Assembly: GCF_035650855.1 (NCBI RefSeq)
Contig: NZ_DASRGV010000061.1
Span: forward strand, 18,225 to 82,224
Source: Actinocrinis sp035650855
GTDB taxonomy: Bacteria > Actinomycetota > Actinomycetes > Streptomycetales > Catenulisporaceae
Reading direction: 5' to 3'
DNA length: 64,000 nucleotides
Position 1 is the first letter of the stretch. Each line of letters begins with the position of its first letter. This document shows positions 35,092-43,289 of the stretch, in pieces. A program made the position numbers and the translations under genes. The notes below the pieces were generated by a model. The model ran no database searches. It was not told where the DNA came from and saw nothing but the letters and a program-made list of their open reading frames with translations.

Positions 35092-35124
35092 TTCGAGGAG
35101 CCTTCGAGAATGCGGACACATACT
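35092..35124 (+). promoter_or_regulatory. SARP-type promoter of the FAAL operon
   Basis: TTCGAGG (35092) and TTCGAGA (35103) are 11 bp apart. A -10-like CATACT (35119-35124) follows about 9 bp later. The FAAL start is ~92 bp further. The 369-bp gap 34848-35216 between divergent genes otherwise holds only the racemase promoter. Confidence 0.65.
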
Positions 35125-35216
35125 CCGACCTGAGGCCCACCGGCCTCGGCGCGACACACGCGGAATCCTTCCGCGGCGCCGGGGCGCCGGGCCACAGACG
35201 GGACAGGGGGACGGAG

Positions 35217-37007
35217 ATGACCGGACGCCAAACGTTCACCGAGCTGGTGCGGCGGCACGCCGCAAACCGGCCCGGACGGGACGCGCTGATCGTGGTGGAC
35301 GAGACCGGCCGGACGCGGCGGATCGGCTACGCGCGGCTGGATCGTGAGTCCAGAACCCTCGCCGCGTGGCTGCACATCCACGGCGCGACCGGCGAACGCG
35401 TGCTGATCCAACAGCCCGACGCCTACCAGTTCGCCGTGTCGCTGTTCGCCTGCCTGTACGCCGGCGCGATCGCCGTGCCCGGCCCGAATCCCAGCGGGCT
35501 GCGGCACTCCGAGCGCAGGGTGCTCGGGATCGTGCGGGACGCCGGGGTCCGCTTCGTCATGACAGACGGTCACAACGCCGGCGCGGCCAGCCAGGTTCTC
35601 GCGCTCGGCGGCTACGGGGAGGTCACCTGTGTGGCGACGGACACGCTGCTGAGCCTGCCCTCCGCCCCGGAGCCGTCCGACTGGCGCATGCCCGAGATCA
35701 GCCCGGACGCCGTCGCGCTGCTGCAATACACCTCGGGCTCCTCCGGCGACCCGCGCGGCGTCATGGTGAGCCACGCCAACCTGCTCGCCAACCAGGCGGC
35801 GATTCAGCAGACCCTGCGTACCACACCGGACACCGCGGTCGGCGGCTGGCTGCCGCTGCACCACGACATGGGCCTGATCGGGCAGCTCCTGCACCCGCTG
35901 TGGCTCGGCGCCACCAGCGTCCTGATGTCGCCGATCTCCTTCGCGAAGCACCCGGCCAACTGGCTGCGGCTGATCTCCGAGCACCGGCTTGCGGTGTCCG
36001 CGGGTCCGAACTTCAGCTACGACCTGTGCCTGCGCAAGATCACCGACGAGCAGCTCTCCGGAGTGGACCTGAGCGACTGGCGCTGCGCCGTCAACGGCGG
36101 CGAACCGGTGCGCCCGGAGACCATGCGCCGCTTCGCCGAGCGCTTCGCCCCGTTCGGGCTGAGGCCCTCCGCGCTGCGCGCGGGCTACGGCCTGGCCGAG
36201 GCGACGCTGATGGTCGCCTGCACCGCGGGCGGACGGGGAGCCCCGGCGGTCGAGGCGGACCGCGCCGCGCTGGAGCAGCGTCGGCTCTGGCCGCCCGCGG
36301 CGAACCGGCCGAGCCGGACCCTGAGCAGTTCGGGGCGCGTATACGGACACGAAGTCAGGATCGTGGACCCGGAGACCGCGGCCGAGCTGCCCGACGGCGC
36401 CGTCGGCGAGATCTGGCTGCGCGGTCCGAGCGTCGCCTCCGGCTACTGGGGCCGCCCGCGGGAGAGCGCGGAGGGTTTCGCCGCGCGCACCTGCGCCGAC
36501 GAGCGCGGCTTCCTGCGCACCGGGGACCTAGGCTTCCTGAAGGACGGCGAACTGTACGTCACCGGCCGGATCAGCGATCTGATCATCGTGGCGGGACGCA
36601 ACCTGCATCCGCAGGACATCGAACAGTCGATCCAGCGGATCAGCGCCCTGTTCGGCGCCGCGGTCGCCTTCCCGGTCGAGGCGGACCGCGAGCACGTGGT
36701 GCTGGTGCAGGAGGTGCGCCCCGGTTCCACGGGCGGCGAGGCGGACCTGGCCGAACTGGCGACCGCCGTGCGGGAGCGGGTGTCCGCGGAGTTCGCGGTG
36801 CAGGCCGCCGGAGTGGTACTGGTGCGGCCGGGTACGGTGCGCCGCACCACCAGCGGCAAGCTGGCGCGCAGCGCGGTGCGCTCGATGTTCCTCGAAGACC
36901 GGCTGGAACCGCTGCACGAGCTGATCGACCCCCGGATCCGGCAGCTGGTGCGGCCCAAGGGCCGGGTACGGACAGCCGGCGGGTCGGCCGGGAAGGCGGC
37001 GGCGTGA
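35217..37007 (+). CDS. fatty acyl-AMP ligase (FAAL)-like adenylating enzyme
   Basis: 596 aa. ATP motif LQYTSGSSGDPRGVMVSHANL, then GWLPLHHDMGLIGQLLHPLW and GPNFSYDLCLRKI, which are FAAL hallmarks. The C-terminal subdomain has RTGDLGFLKDGELYVTGRISDLII. FAALs adenylate a carboxylic acid and load it on a carrier protein without CoA. The ACP gene follows with a GTGA overlap, so it is the obvious acceptor. ATG 35217 follows GGGGGACGGAG. It probably activates a fatty or branched acid used as starter or side chain. Confidence 0.9.
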   Translation: MTGRQTFTELVRRHAANRPGRDALIVVDETGRTRRIGYARLDRESRTLAAWLHIHGATGERVLIQQPDAYQFAVSLFACLYAGAIAVPGPNPSGLRHSERRVLGIVRDAGVRFVMTDGHNAGAASQVLALGGYGEVTCVATDTLLSLPSAPEPSDWRMPEISPDAVALLQYTSGSSGDPRGVMVSHANLLANQAAIQQTLRTTPDTAVGGWLPLHHDMGLIGQLLHPLWLGATSVLMSPISFAKHPANWLRLISEHRLAVSAGPNFSYDLCLRKITDEQLSGVDLSDWRCAVNGGEPVRPETMRRFAERFAPFGLRPSALRAGYGLAEATLMVACTAGGRGAPAVEADRAALEQRRLWPPAANRPSRTLSSSGRVYGHEVRIVDPETAAELPDGAVGEIWLRGPSVASGYWGRPRESAEGFAARTCADERGFLRTGDLGFLKDGELYVTGRISDLIIVAGRNLHPQDIEQSIQRISALFGAAVAFPVEADREHVVLVQEVRPGSTGGEADLAELATAVRERVSAEFAVQAAGVVLVRPGTVRRTTSGKLARSAVRSMFLEDRLEPLHELIDPRIRQLVRPKGRVRTAGGSAGKAAA

Positions 37008-37351
37008 ACGCGCGATTGCTCACTCTTCCGCACGCGCAGCGCGAGGCCGCGCTACGCGAGTGGCTGGTGCGCCGGCTGGCCAGGTACCTCGGCCGTCTGG
37101 ACATCGACCCGCTGGTCCCGCTCGCCGAGTACGGCATCGACTCGCTGGTCGCGCTCAATCTCTACGGCGATGTCGAAGAGGAACTCGGCCTACCCGTCGA
37201 CGTGTGCGTAGTGCTCGACTATCCGACCGTCGCCGCCCTTGCGGAGCATCTGTCGCAGCAGGCTGAGGACAACGCCGGGCGACCTCGTGCCGCCGCTCCC
37301 GGCGCTGCCCACCCCGGCGATACGCGAACCTCAGACAGGAGCCGGCCATGA
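37004..37351 (+). CDS. acyl carrier protein of the FAAL operon
   Basis: 115 aa. The phosphopantetheine site is Ser47 in EYGIDSLVALNLYGDVEEEL. A typical ~80-residue carrier domain is followed by a disordered tail. GTG start at 37004 overlaps the FAAL stop; its own stop overlaps the next ATG (ATGA). It should receive the acyl group from the FAAL and hand it to the AT or a ketosynthase. Confidence 0.88.
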   Translation: MNARLLTLPHAQREAALREWLVRRLARYLGRLDIDPLVPLAEYGIDSLVALNLYGDVEEELGLPVDVCVVLDYPTVAALAEHLSQQAEDNAGRPRAAAPGAAHPGDTRTSDRSRP

Positions 37352-38589
37352 ACGCAGGGAGCGAACCCGCGCCCCGAATCGCCTTCGCTTTCACCGGGCA
37401 GGGCGCGCAGTACCCGGGAATGACCGCCCGGCTCTACTTCGGACACGACGGCTATCGCCGCCGCCTGGACGCCGCCGCGGAGGCGCTGCGTCCGTACACC
37501 GGGACTTCGATCACGGACCTGATCGTGCGGGGCGACCTGAGGGTCCATCAGACCGGATTCACCCAGCCGACTATGTTCGCCGTCGAATACGCCCTCGCCG
37601 CCACCCTGCTGGACGCCGGGGTCAGGCCCGTGGCCGTGATCGGTCACAGCATCGGCGAGTTCGCCGCCGCGGTTGTCGCCGGAGCGCTCAGCCTCGATGA
37701 CGCCGCGCTGCTGGTAGCGGTACGCGGCGCGTACATGCAGTACCTTCCGAGCGGCGGCGGGATGCTCGCGGTGCGCGCCGCGCCCGAGCAGCTCGAGCGG
37801 TTCGTGCGGCGCGAGGCGAAGGTCGGGTTCGGCGCGTTCAACGGTCCGCGTGCCACGGTGCTCTCCGGCGACCTCGGTGCGCTCGAACGCATCCAGGACG
37901 AGCTGGCGGCGCTCAATGTGCTCGCCCGGCCGCTCCAGGTGTCGCACGGATTCCATTCGCCGCTGATGCAGCCGATGCTCCAACGCTTCGCCCGGGTCGC
38001 TTCGCGGGTGCCGCCGCGCGCGCCGAAGCTGCCGTTCTACTCGACCGTGCGCGGCCGCAGACTGCTGAACGAGGCGCTGGGCGCGCTCTATTGGACCGAG
38101 CACATCAGCGCGCCGGTGCGGTTCGCCCAGGCCACGCAGCGGCTGCTGGCGGAGCAGGGCCTTGACACGGTACTGGAGATCGGCCCGAAACCGGTGCTGG
38201 CCAAGTTGATCAAGGCGATGGCCGGCGACGGCGGCCCGGCCTGTGTGCCGGTTTGCCGCAGCGAGGACACCGACGCGGCCGCGCTGGCCGCGCTGATCGC
38301 CGACCTGCTGCCGAACGACGCCCTGGCCGACGACCCGGTGCGGAAGGCGGTGTACGCCGCGGTGGCGCGGTTGGTCAACGACCCCTCGGTGCGTCTCGGA
38401 CCGGACGTCGCGCTGCGTGGCGACCTCGGCTTCGATTCGGTGATGGTGATGCAGCTGACGTATCAGCTCGAACAGCAGCTGCCCGCCCTCGGCAAGCTCT
38501 CGCTGCCGGACATGCTCGACAGCATCGTCACGCCCGCGACCCTGGTGGAGTACCTGCACGGCCAGCTCTCCGCCGACCTGGCCGCATGA
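37348..38589 (+). CDS. acyltransferase-ACP didomain protein
   Basis: 413 aa. The AT domain (1-~300) has GQGAQYPGM, nucleophile Ser101 in GHSIGEFAAAV and HGFHSPLM; the last motif is nearer the malonyl (HAFH) than the methylmalonyl (YASH) type. A C-terminal carrier domain has GDLGFDSVMVMQLTY. Such AT-ACP fusions are rare. It may self-load malonate, or shuttle an acyl group between the FAAL-linked ACP and a ketosynthase. Translationally coupled to ACP and PPTase genes. Confidence 0.88.
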   Translation: MNAGSEPAPRIAFAFTGQGAQYPGMTARLYFGHDGYRRRLDAAAEALRPYTGTSITDLIVRGDLRVHQTGFTQPTMFAVEYALAATLLDAGVRPVAVIGHSIGEFAAAVVAGALSLDDAALLVAVRGAYMQYLPSGGGMLAVRAAPEQLERFVRREAKVGFGAFNGPRATVLSGDLGALERIQDELAALNVLARPLQVSHGFHSPLMQPMLQRFARVASRVPPRAPKLPFYSTVRGRRLLNEALGALYWTEHISAPVRFAQATQRLLAEQGLDTVLEIGPKPVLAKLIKAMAGDGGPACVPVCRSEDTDAAALAALIADLLPNDALADDPVRKAVYAAVARLVNDPSVRLGPDVALRGDLGFDSVMVMQLTYQLEQQLPALGKLSLPDMLDSIVTPATLVEYLHGQLSADLAA

Positions 38590-39434
38590 TGGCCGGTGTG
38601 GGCCCCGGGGGCGTTTCCGGAGGGCCGCTGGGCCGTCCGCTGCTGATTGAGGGGCCTGACGGGCCGTGGGAGGCGGTGCGCCGGCGGCTGGCCGAGGCCG
38701 GCGGGGTCATGGTGTACGGGCGGCTCGCCGACTGGCTGCCGGAGGATCCGGACGATCCCCGACTGCGGCTGCTGCTCGGCCGCGACTGGTCACGCGCGCA
38801 GCGTATGGCGCACCGGCACATCCGGTCGCGGTTCGTCGCGGCGCGGCTGCTGCTCAAGCATGCGGCGGCCGCCGTGATCGAGAGCCGGCCCGAGCTGCTT
38901 GAGCTTGCTTACAAGCCGGGTGGACGGCCTTACCTGCGCGGCTGCGACCAGATCGACATCAGCCTGAGCCACACCGATGAGCTGCTCGTCGTCGGCATCA
39001 CCCGGCGCGGCCGGATCGGCGTCGACGTCGAGTTGGCCGACCGCCCGATGTCGGGTACCGGTACCGAGAACCAGGCCTGCACGCCGTACGAGCTGGCGAT
39101 GCTCAAGGCGATGGCGGAGGCCCGCAGGAACGGTGCGCTGGTGCGTCTCTGGACGCTGAAGGAGGCCTACAGCAAGGCCATCGGGCAGGGCCTGCGGTTC
39201 CAGTTCACCGAGTTCGGCTTCCGGCTCGGCGACCCGCGCGCCAGGGTCCTGCGGCCGGACGGCTCCCCGGGCACCGGCGACGAGTGGACCTTCGGCACGT
39301 GCGCGGTGGACCGGCGCTACACCGTGAGCGTCGCGCTGTTCGACGCGGGCTTCGGCGACACGGTGGACACGGCGGCCGGAACCATGCTCGATCCCGGGCT
39401 GTTCGAGGCCCTGACCGGGGCCGGCCGCGGTTAG
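38586..39434 (+). CDS. Sfp-type phosphopantetheinyl transferase
   Basis: 282 aa. ISLSHTDELLVVGI, RIGVDVELADRP and WTLKEAYSKAIGQGL are the three conserved Sfp-family motifs with the Mg-binding acids. It activates carrier proteins by adding the phosphopantetheine arm from CoA. ATG at 38586 overlaps the AT-ACP stop (ATGA). Three carrier domains in the cluster (37004, 37348, 52966) are its likely substrates. Confidence 0.92.
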   Translation: MMAGVGPGGVSGGPLGRPLLIEGPDGPWEAVRRRLAEAGGVMVYGRLADWLPEDPDDPRLRLLLGRDWSRAQRMAHRHIRSRFVAARLLLKHAAAAVIESRPELLELAYKPGGRPYLRGCDQIDISLSHTDELLVVGITRRGRIGVDVELADRPMSGTGTENQACTPYELAMLKAMAEARRNGALVRLWTLKEAYSKAIGQGLRFQFTEFGFRLGDPRARVLRPDGSPGTGDEWTFGTCAVDRRYTVSVALFDAGFGDTVDTAAGTMLDPGLFEALTGAGRG

Positions 39435-39445
39435 CCGCGGCCGGC
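39420..39445. terminator. bidirectional terminator overlapping both stop codons
   Basis: Stem GCCGGCCGCGG/CCGCGGCCGGC (11 bp, loop TTAG) that begins inside the last PPTase codons and ends at the response-regulator stop. The two TAG codons are 10 bp apart. Confidence 0.6.
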
Positions 39446-40059
39446 TAGGGGATCCAGCCGGCGTTCTCGGCGATCCGGATCGCGTCGACCCGGTTGCGCG
39501 CGCTCAGCTTCGTGACGATCGTCGTCAGGTAGTTGCGCACCGTGCCCGGTGAGAGGTAGAGCCGCGCGGCGATCTCCACCGCGTCGGCGCCGCGCGCGGC
39601 CAGCCGCAGGACCTCCAGTTCACGCTGGGAGAGCGGATTGTCCCGGCAGTCCCACGCGGCGACCGCCAGCTGCGGATCGATCACGCGCAGGCCGGCCGCC
39701 ACGTTGCGCACCGCGTCCGCCAGCTTCGCCGGGGGAGCGTCCTTGAGCAGGAATCCGGCCACGTGCGCGCTCAACGCGCGGCGCAGGGTGCCTGGGCGGC
39801 CGAGGCTGGTGAGGATCAGGGTTCTGCAGGACGGCAGCCGGTCATGCAGCAGTGCCGCGGCGGTCAGCCCGTCGATGCCCGGCAGGTCGATGTCGATGAC
39901 GGCGACGTCCGGCCGGTGCGCGAGCGCGGTCGGCACGATGTCGTCGCCGCTGTCGACGTCCGCGACCACCGTGAGGTCGGGCTCCAGGTTCAGCAGCGCC
40001 ACCAGGGCGCCGCGCACCATGTTCACATCCTCCGCGAGCAGAATGGTCAACTGCTTCAT
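39445..40059 (-). CDS. NarL/DesR-type response regulator
   Basis: 204 aa. A receiver domain with phospho-acceptor Asp56 (VIDIDLPG), acidic pocket AED near residue 9 and conserved Lys in LLKDAPP, then a LuxR-type helix-turn-helix (LSQRELEVLRLAARGADAVEIAARLYLSPGTVRNYL, in two parts). ATG 40059 starts the canonical MKQLTILLAED; the longer frame lacks receiver homology. It pairs with the kinase upstream in the same operon and probably adjusts cluster output to an unknown signal. Confidence 0.92.
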   Translation of the reverse strand: MKQLTILLAEDVNMVRGALVALLNLEPDLTVVADVDSGDDIVPTALAHRPDVAVIDIDLPGIDGLTAAALLHDRLPSCRTLILTSLGRPGTLRRALSAHVAGFLLKDAPPAKLADAVRNVAAGLRVIDPQLAVAAWDCRDNPLSQRELEVLRLAARGADAVEIAARLYLSPGTVRNYLTTIVTKLSARNRVDAIRIAENAGWIP

Positions 40060-40187
40060 CGCATGATCCGGCTCCCCGTGATCGCCGAGGTCAGCTCCAC
40101 CGATGGCTGCGCGGGCGCCCGTGTTCGCGTTGACAGTCACAAGCGGGTCCGCGATCGTGCCCGTTCGATTCAGATTACCCGTCAAGA

Positions 40188-41501
40188 CTACTCATCGACA
40201 GCCTGATCGGCAGACCTCCGCGTCGGATCGGGGGCCGGGCCCGCCGACAACGCGACCGGTCCGGCCCGCTCGGACACCGGGCGGCCCTGGCGCAGCGGCG
40301 CTTGCGCGACGAGTCTGAAGGTGTGGTCCGCGCCCGGCCCCGCGATCAGCCGGCCGCCGATCGCGGCGAGCCGCTGGGCGAGGCTGCCCAGCCCGCTGCT
40401 GCCGGCCGCGTCCCCCGCCTGCTCGCCTGGCGTGCCGACGCCGTCGTTCACGAGTTCCAGCTGCACCATGGCGTCGGCCGCGCGCCCGGTGATGCTGCAG
40501 CGCTCCACCTTGCTGTGCCTCAGCATGTTGGTGACGCCCTCGCGCAGCACCGTCGCGAACACCGTGTCCACGGCCGCCGGCAGCTGCGGCATGGCGACAT
40601 CGACCGACAGGTCCACGCCGGTGGCCAGCAGCATCGACTCGACGCTGGCCACCTCCTCGGCGAAGCAGAGATCGCGGTAGCTGCTGGCCACCGTGCGAAG
40701 GTCGGAGAGCGACTGCCGGGAGATCTCCAGGATGGATTCGAGCTCCTGCCGCGCCCGCTCGGTCTCCCCCTCCACCAGCCGATAGGCCAGCTCGCTCTTC
40801 AGCGTGATCGAGGACAGGCTGTATCCCAGCAGGTCGTGCAGGTCGCGGGAGAAGCGCTTGCGCTCCTTGGCGACCGCCGTCCTGGCCAGTTCCGCGCGCG
40901 CCGAGTGCAGCTTGGTGACCAGGTCGGTCAGCTTGGTCAGCCCGAGGAGCGCCAGGCCGGTGTTCGCCGTCGCCACGCCGAAGTAGGCGATCCACACCGC
41001 GGGCTCGTGGGTGACGGCCGCGATCACCGCCATGCTGCCCGCGCAGACGGCGAACAGCGCCCAGGCCACCGGGCCGCGCAGCAGGATGAGCAGGGAGCCG
41101 GCCAGGAAGCCGGCCATGCCGCCCCACAGCTCGTGGAAGAGCGCGAACGGCAGGTAGGTGGCTGTGGCCTGCACGGCAAGGGTCGCGATCTTCGTACGCA
41201 GCGTCCAGTCATAAGCCCGCGTCAGGCTGTGCGCGATCTGGAGGATGAAGACTACTGCCATACAGACGTAGGAGCCGCTGTTCGCCAGCGGGTCCCCCGG
41301 ATTGTCGGTCGGGAGGGTGAGCGCTCCGACGAAAACATACGTGCAGAGCAGGAAAAGCAGGATGTTTCGCGCGATGAGCGGGGCGGGCGCGTCCCGGCCC
41401 ACATCGACAGCCAGCGCCAGCTCGTCCTGCGTGTCGGCGTCCGACTCCCGAAACGACCCCGGTGCGGCGCGCCATTGCGGCATTGTGCGGTCGGTGGCCA
41501 T
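40188..41501 (-). CDS. membrane histidine kinase, HisKA_3 type
   Basis: 437 aa. Five or six transmembrane helices (~45-180) with no extracellular sensor domain. The dimerisation helix holds His222 in RDLHDLLGYSLSSITLKSELAY. A HATPase domain has VLREGVTNMLRHSK and GLGSLAQRLAAIGG. This is the DesK-like class. GAGGAG precedes ATG 41501. It lies downstream of the TOMM genes with its own AT-rich -10 region, so it may be expressed with or apart from them. Confidence 0.9.
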   Translation of the reverse strand: MATDRTMPQWRAAPGSFRESDADTQDELALAVDVGRDAPAPLIARNILLFLLCTYVFVGALTLPTDNPGDPLANSGSYVCMAVVFILQIAHSLTRAYDWTLRTKIATLAVQATATYLPFALFHELWGGMAGFLAGSLLILLRGPVAWALFAVCAGSMAVIAAVTHEPAVWIAYFGVATANTGLALLGLTKLTDLVTKLHSARAELARTAVAKERKRFSRDLHDLLGYSLSSITLKSELAYRLVEGETERARQELESILEISRQSLSDLRTVASSYRDLCFAEEVASVESMLLATGVDLSVDVAMPQLPAAVDTVFATVLREGVTNMLRHSKVERCSITGRAADAMVQLELVNDGVGTPGEQAGDAAGSSGLGSLAQRLAAIGGRLIAGPGADHTFRLVAQAPLRQGRPVSERAGPVALSAGPAPDPTRRSADQAVDE

Positions 41502-41533
41502 GCCACTCCTCGCGAGTAACGACGTAGACCTTG

Positions 41534-41539
41534 AATATA
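41534..41539 (-). promoter_or_regulatory. -10 box of a probable kinase promoter
   Basis: TATATT on the minus strand, 33 bp before the kinase ATG, in a locally AT-rich patch of the 161-bp SagB-kinase gap. No clear -35 box. Confidence 0.4.
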
Positions 41540-41662
41540 TGGCCGGATCGGTTTCTAAGGGAGGTTGCGGGAGCATATCGGCACGCGGAAGTCCGCGTCC
41601 GCGCGCGATCAGGAGCCTGATCTGCCGGTTCGACGGCCGCACCCGCCGCCGCGGCGCTGCGG

Positions 41663-43228
41663 TCATCGGGCCGGCGGCAGCCGGGCGCGGCAGAGCTCGG
41701 CCCAGTCCGCGTCGTTGACCGGGTGCCGCGCCCCGCGGTCCGCCGCCGCGCGGCGCGCGGTGCGACCGACCGTGAAGCCGCCCACGCAGGACTCGGTGAG
41801 CCAGTCGAGGCCGAGGATCCGGGCCGAGTCCTCGATCTCCCCGGTGCCGATCGCGCACGCCGCCAGGCCCATGGCGGCGGCGACCAGGTAAAGGGTCTGC
41901 TGGGCGACGCCGACGTGCTTGAGCGCCAGCGCGTAGCCGAGGCCGGCGTACTTCCAGAACAGCCGCTCGAACCGCGCCGTGATGACGATCAGGACCGGCG
42001 GCGCGCCGGCCATGTTGGCGGCCGTGCGCGCCTGCGCCAGCAGCAGGTCCGTGTCCGCGGCTTCGGCGTCGACGGGCGCCAGGGCGTGTTCGGCGGCGTC
42101 GTAGGCGTAGACGCCCCGGGCCACGCCTTCGCAGCGGTCGACGACGACGAAGAACCCCAGCTCGTGGATCGCCCCGCCGGCCGGGTAGGGCCGGTCCATC
42201 GTGGTGGCCTGCTCGGGAGCGGAGCCTTCCGCGCCGATCAGAGACCTGATGCGCAGGCTCCGGTACAGCAGCTCGCCGAGTTGCGCGGCGGTCAGCGGGC
42301 TCTTGCCGAACCTGCGGACCGAGCGGCGACCCTCGAGCACCGCGGTGAACGGCGGATCGCGGTCCAGCAGCTCCGTCAGCCGCGGCCGGCTCAGCGGGAT
42401 CCTCGGGCCGTGGCGCGGCAGCTCGGGAAGCAGGGTCAGGCGCGCCTCGCCGCCGAGCGGGTAGGTGGCGCCGAAGTCGCGGTCGTGCCGGCCGAGCGTG
42501 CTGGAGACGTGGAACGCCAGATCGGTCCTGGTCCAGCCGCGCAGCGACGGGTCGTGGTCCTCGGCGAAGCGGGGGCTGCCGGGCGCGCTGTCCGGCTCGC
42601 TCTGCACGACCATCCCGGCCGCGACCAGGTAGGCGAGCGTGTTGGACGCCAGTTCCTGCGGCATGGTGGCCAGCGCCGCGGCCTCGGCCGCGGTGCGCGG
42701 CCGAGCCAGCGTCGCGACCAGCCACGCGGCCTGCGGGGCGTGCAGCAGCACATGGTGCAGGGAGAGCGGTGACTCCAAGCTCAGCGCGGTGCCGTCGGAG
42801 CCGAGAGTCGCGAACACCGACAGGCGTACCGGCAGGTCCGGGTCGAGCGGCTTGACCTGGAACGCGGCGCGCGGCGACATGGGTATCACCGACACCAGCG
42901 GCTGCTCCCCGTGTCCCGCGCTGAGCGAGCGCACGATCAGGTGGCGCAGCCGTTCCAGGGTGACGAACAGCGTCGCCCGGTCCGCCGTGCTCAGCGGCCC
43001 CGATCCCGAAGGCTCGCCGAGCACGTTGGTGAGCGAGACCGGGCCGAGCTGCATCCGGTGCAGGAATTTGGTGACCGTCTCCGGCAGCTGCTGCAGGACG
43101 ACATCCCCCCAGCGGCCGTAGAGGGTCACCGAGCCGTCCGGCGCGTACGGCTCGACGAAGACGTCTTCGCGTAGTGACCAGAGTTCCTTCGATCCCTCGC
43201 CGGGATCCCCCAGGTGAAGCGTGTACAT
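41663..43228 (-). CDS. SagB/ThcOx-type FMN dehydrogenase of the TOMM cassette
   Basis: 521 aa. The N-terminal ~270 residues are an accessory, probably peptide-binding region. The C-terminal nitroreductase fold has EGRRSVRRFGKSPLTAAQLGELL, PYPAGGAIHELGFFVVV and the Lys-Tyr pair in RLFWKYAGLGYALALKHVG, which matches the catalytic KY of azoline dehydrogenases. It oxidises azolines to azoles. ATG 43228 starts MYTLHLG with AGGAGA upstream. It follows the cyclodehydratase by 61 bp in the operon. Confidence 0.88.
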   Translation of the reverse strand: MYTLHLGDPGEGSKELWSLREDVFVEPYAPDGSVTLYGRWGDVVLQQLPETVTKFLHRMQLGPVSLTNVLGEPSGSGPLSTADRATLFVTLERLRHLIVRSLSAGHGEQPLVSVIPMSPRAAFQVKPLDPDLPVRLSVFATLGSDGTALSLESPLSLHHVLLHAPQAAWLVATLARPRTAAEAAALATMPQELASNTLAYLVAAGMVVQSEPDSAPGSPRFAEDHDPSLRGWTRTDLAFHVSSTLGRHDRDFGATYPLGGEARLTLLPELPRHGPRIPLSRPRLTELLDRDPPFTAVLEGRRSVRRFGKSPLTAAQLGELLYRSLRIRSLIGAEGSAPEQATTMDRPYPAGGAIHELGFFVVVDRCEGVARGVYAYDAAEHALAPVDAEAADTDLLLAQARTAANMAGAPPVLIVITARFERLFWKYAGLGYALALKHVGVAQQTLYLVAAAMGLAACAIGTGEIEDSARILGLDWLTESCVGGFTVGRTARRAAADRGARHPVNDADWAELCRARLPPAR

Positions 43229-43289
43229 GGTGATCGGTCTCCTGCGCCCCGGGGGCCGGGCCGCGCTTGGTGGGTTCTGCTTCAGAGGC

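Noticed and set aside
35092..35216. N-terminal extension of the FAAL (frame open upstream of 35217)
   Set aside because: The extension crosses the promoter and lacks homology; ATG 35217 has a clear ribosome site and starts the FAAL domain.
40188..42725. 845-codon fusion of kinase and upstream sequence
   Set aside because: The first ~400 codons are antisense/out-of-frame to the SagB gene; the kinase begins at ATG 41501 with GAGGAG.
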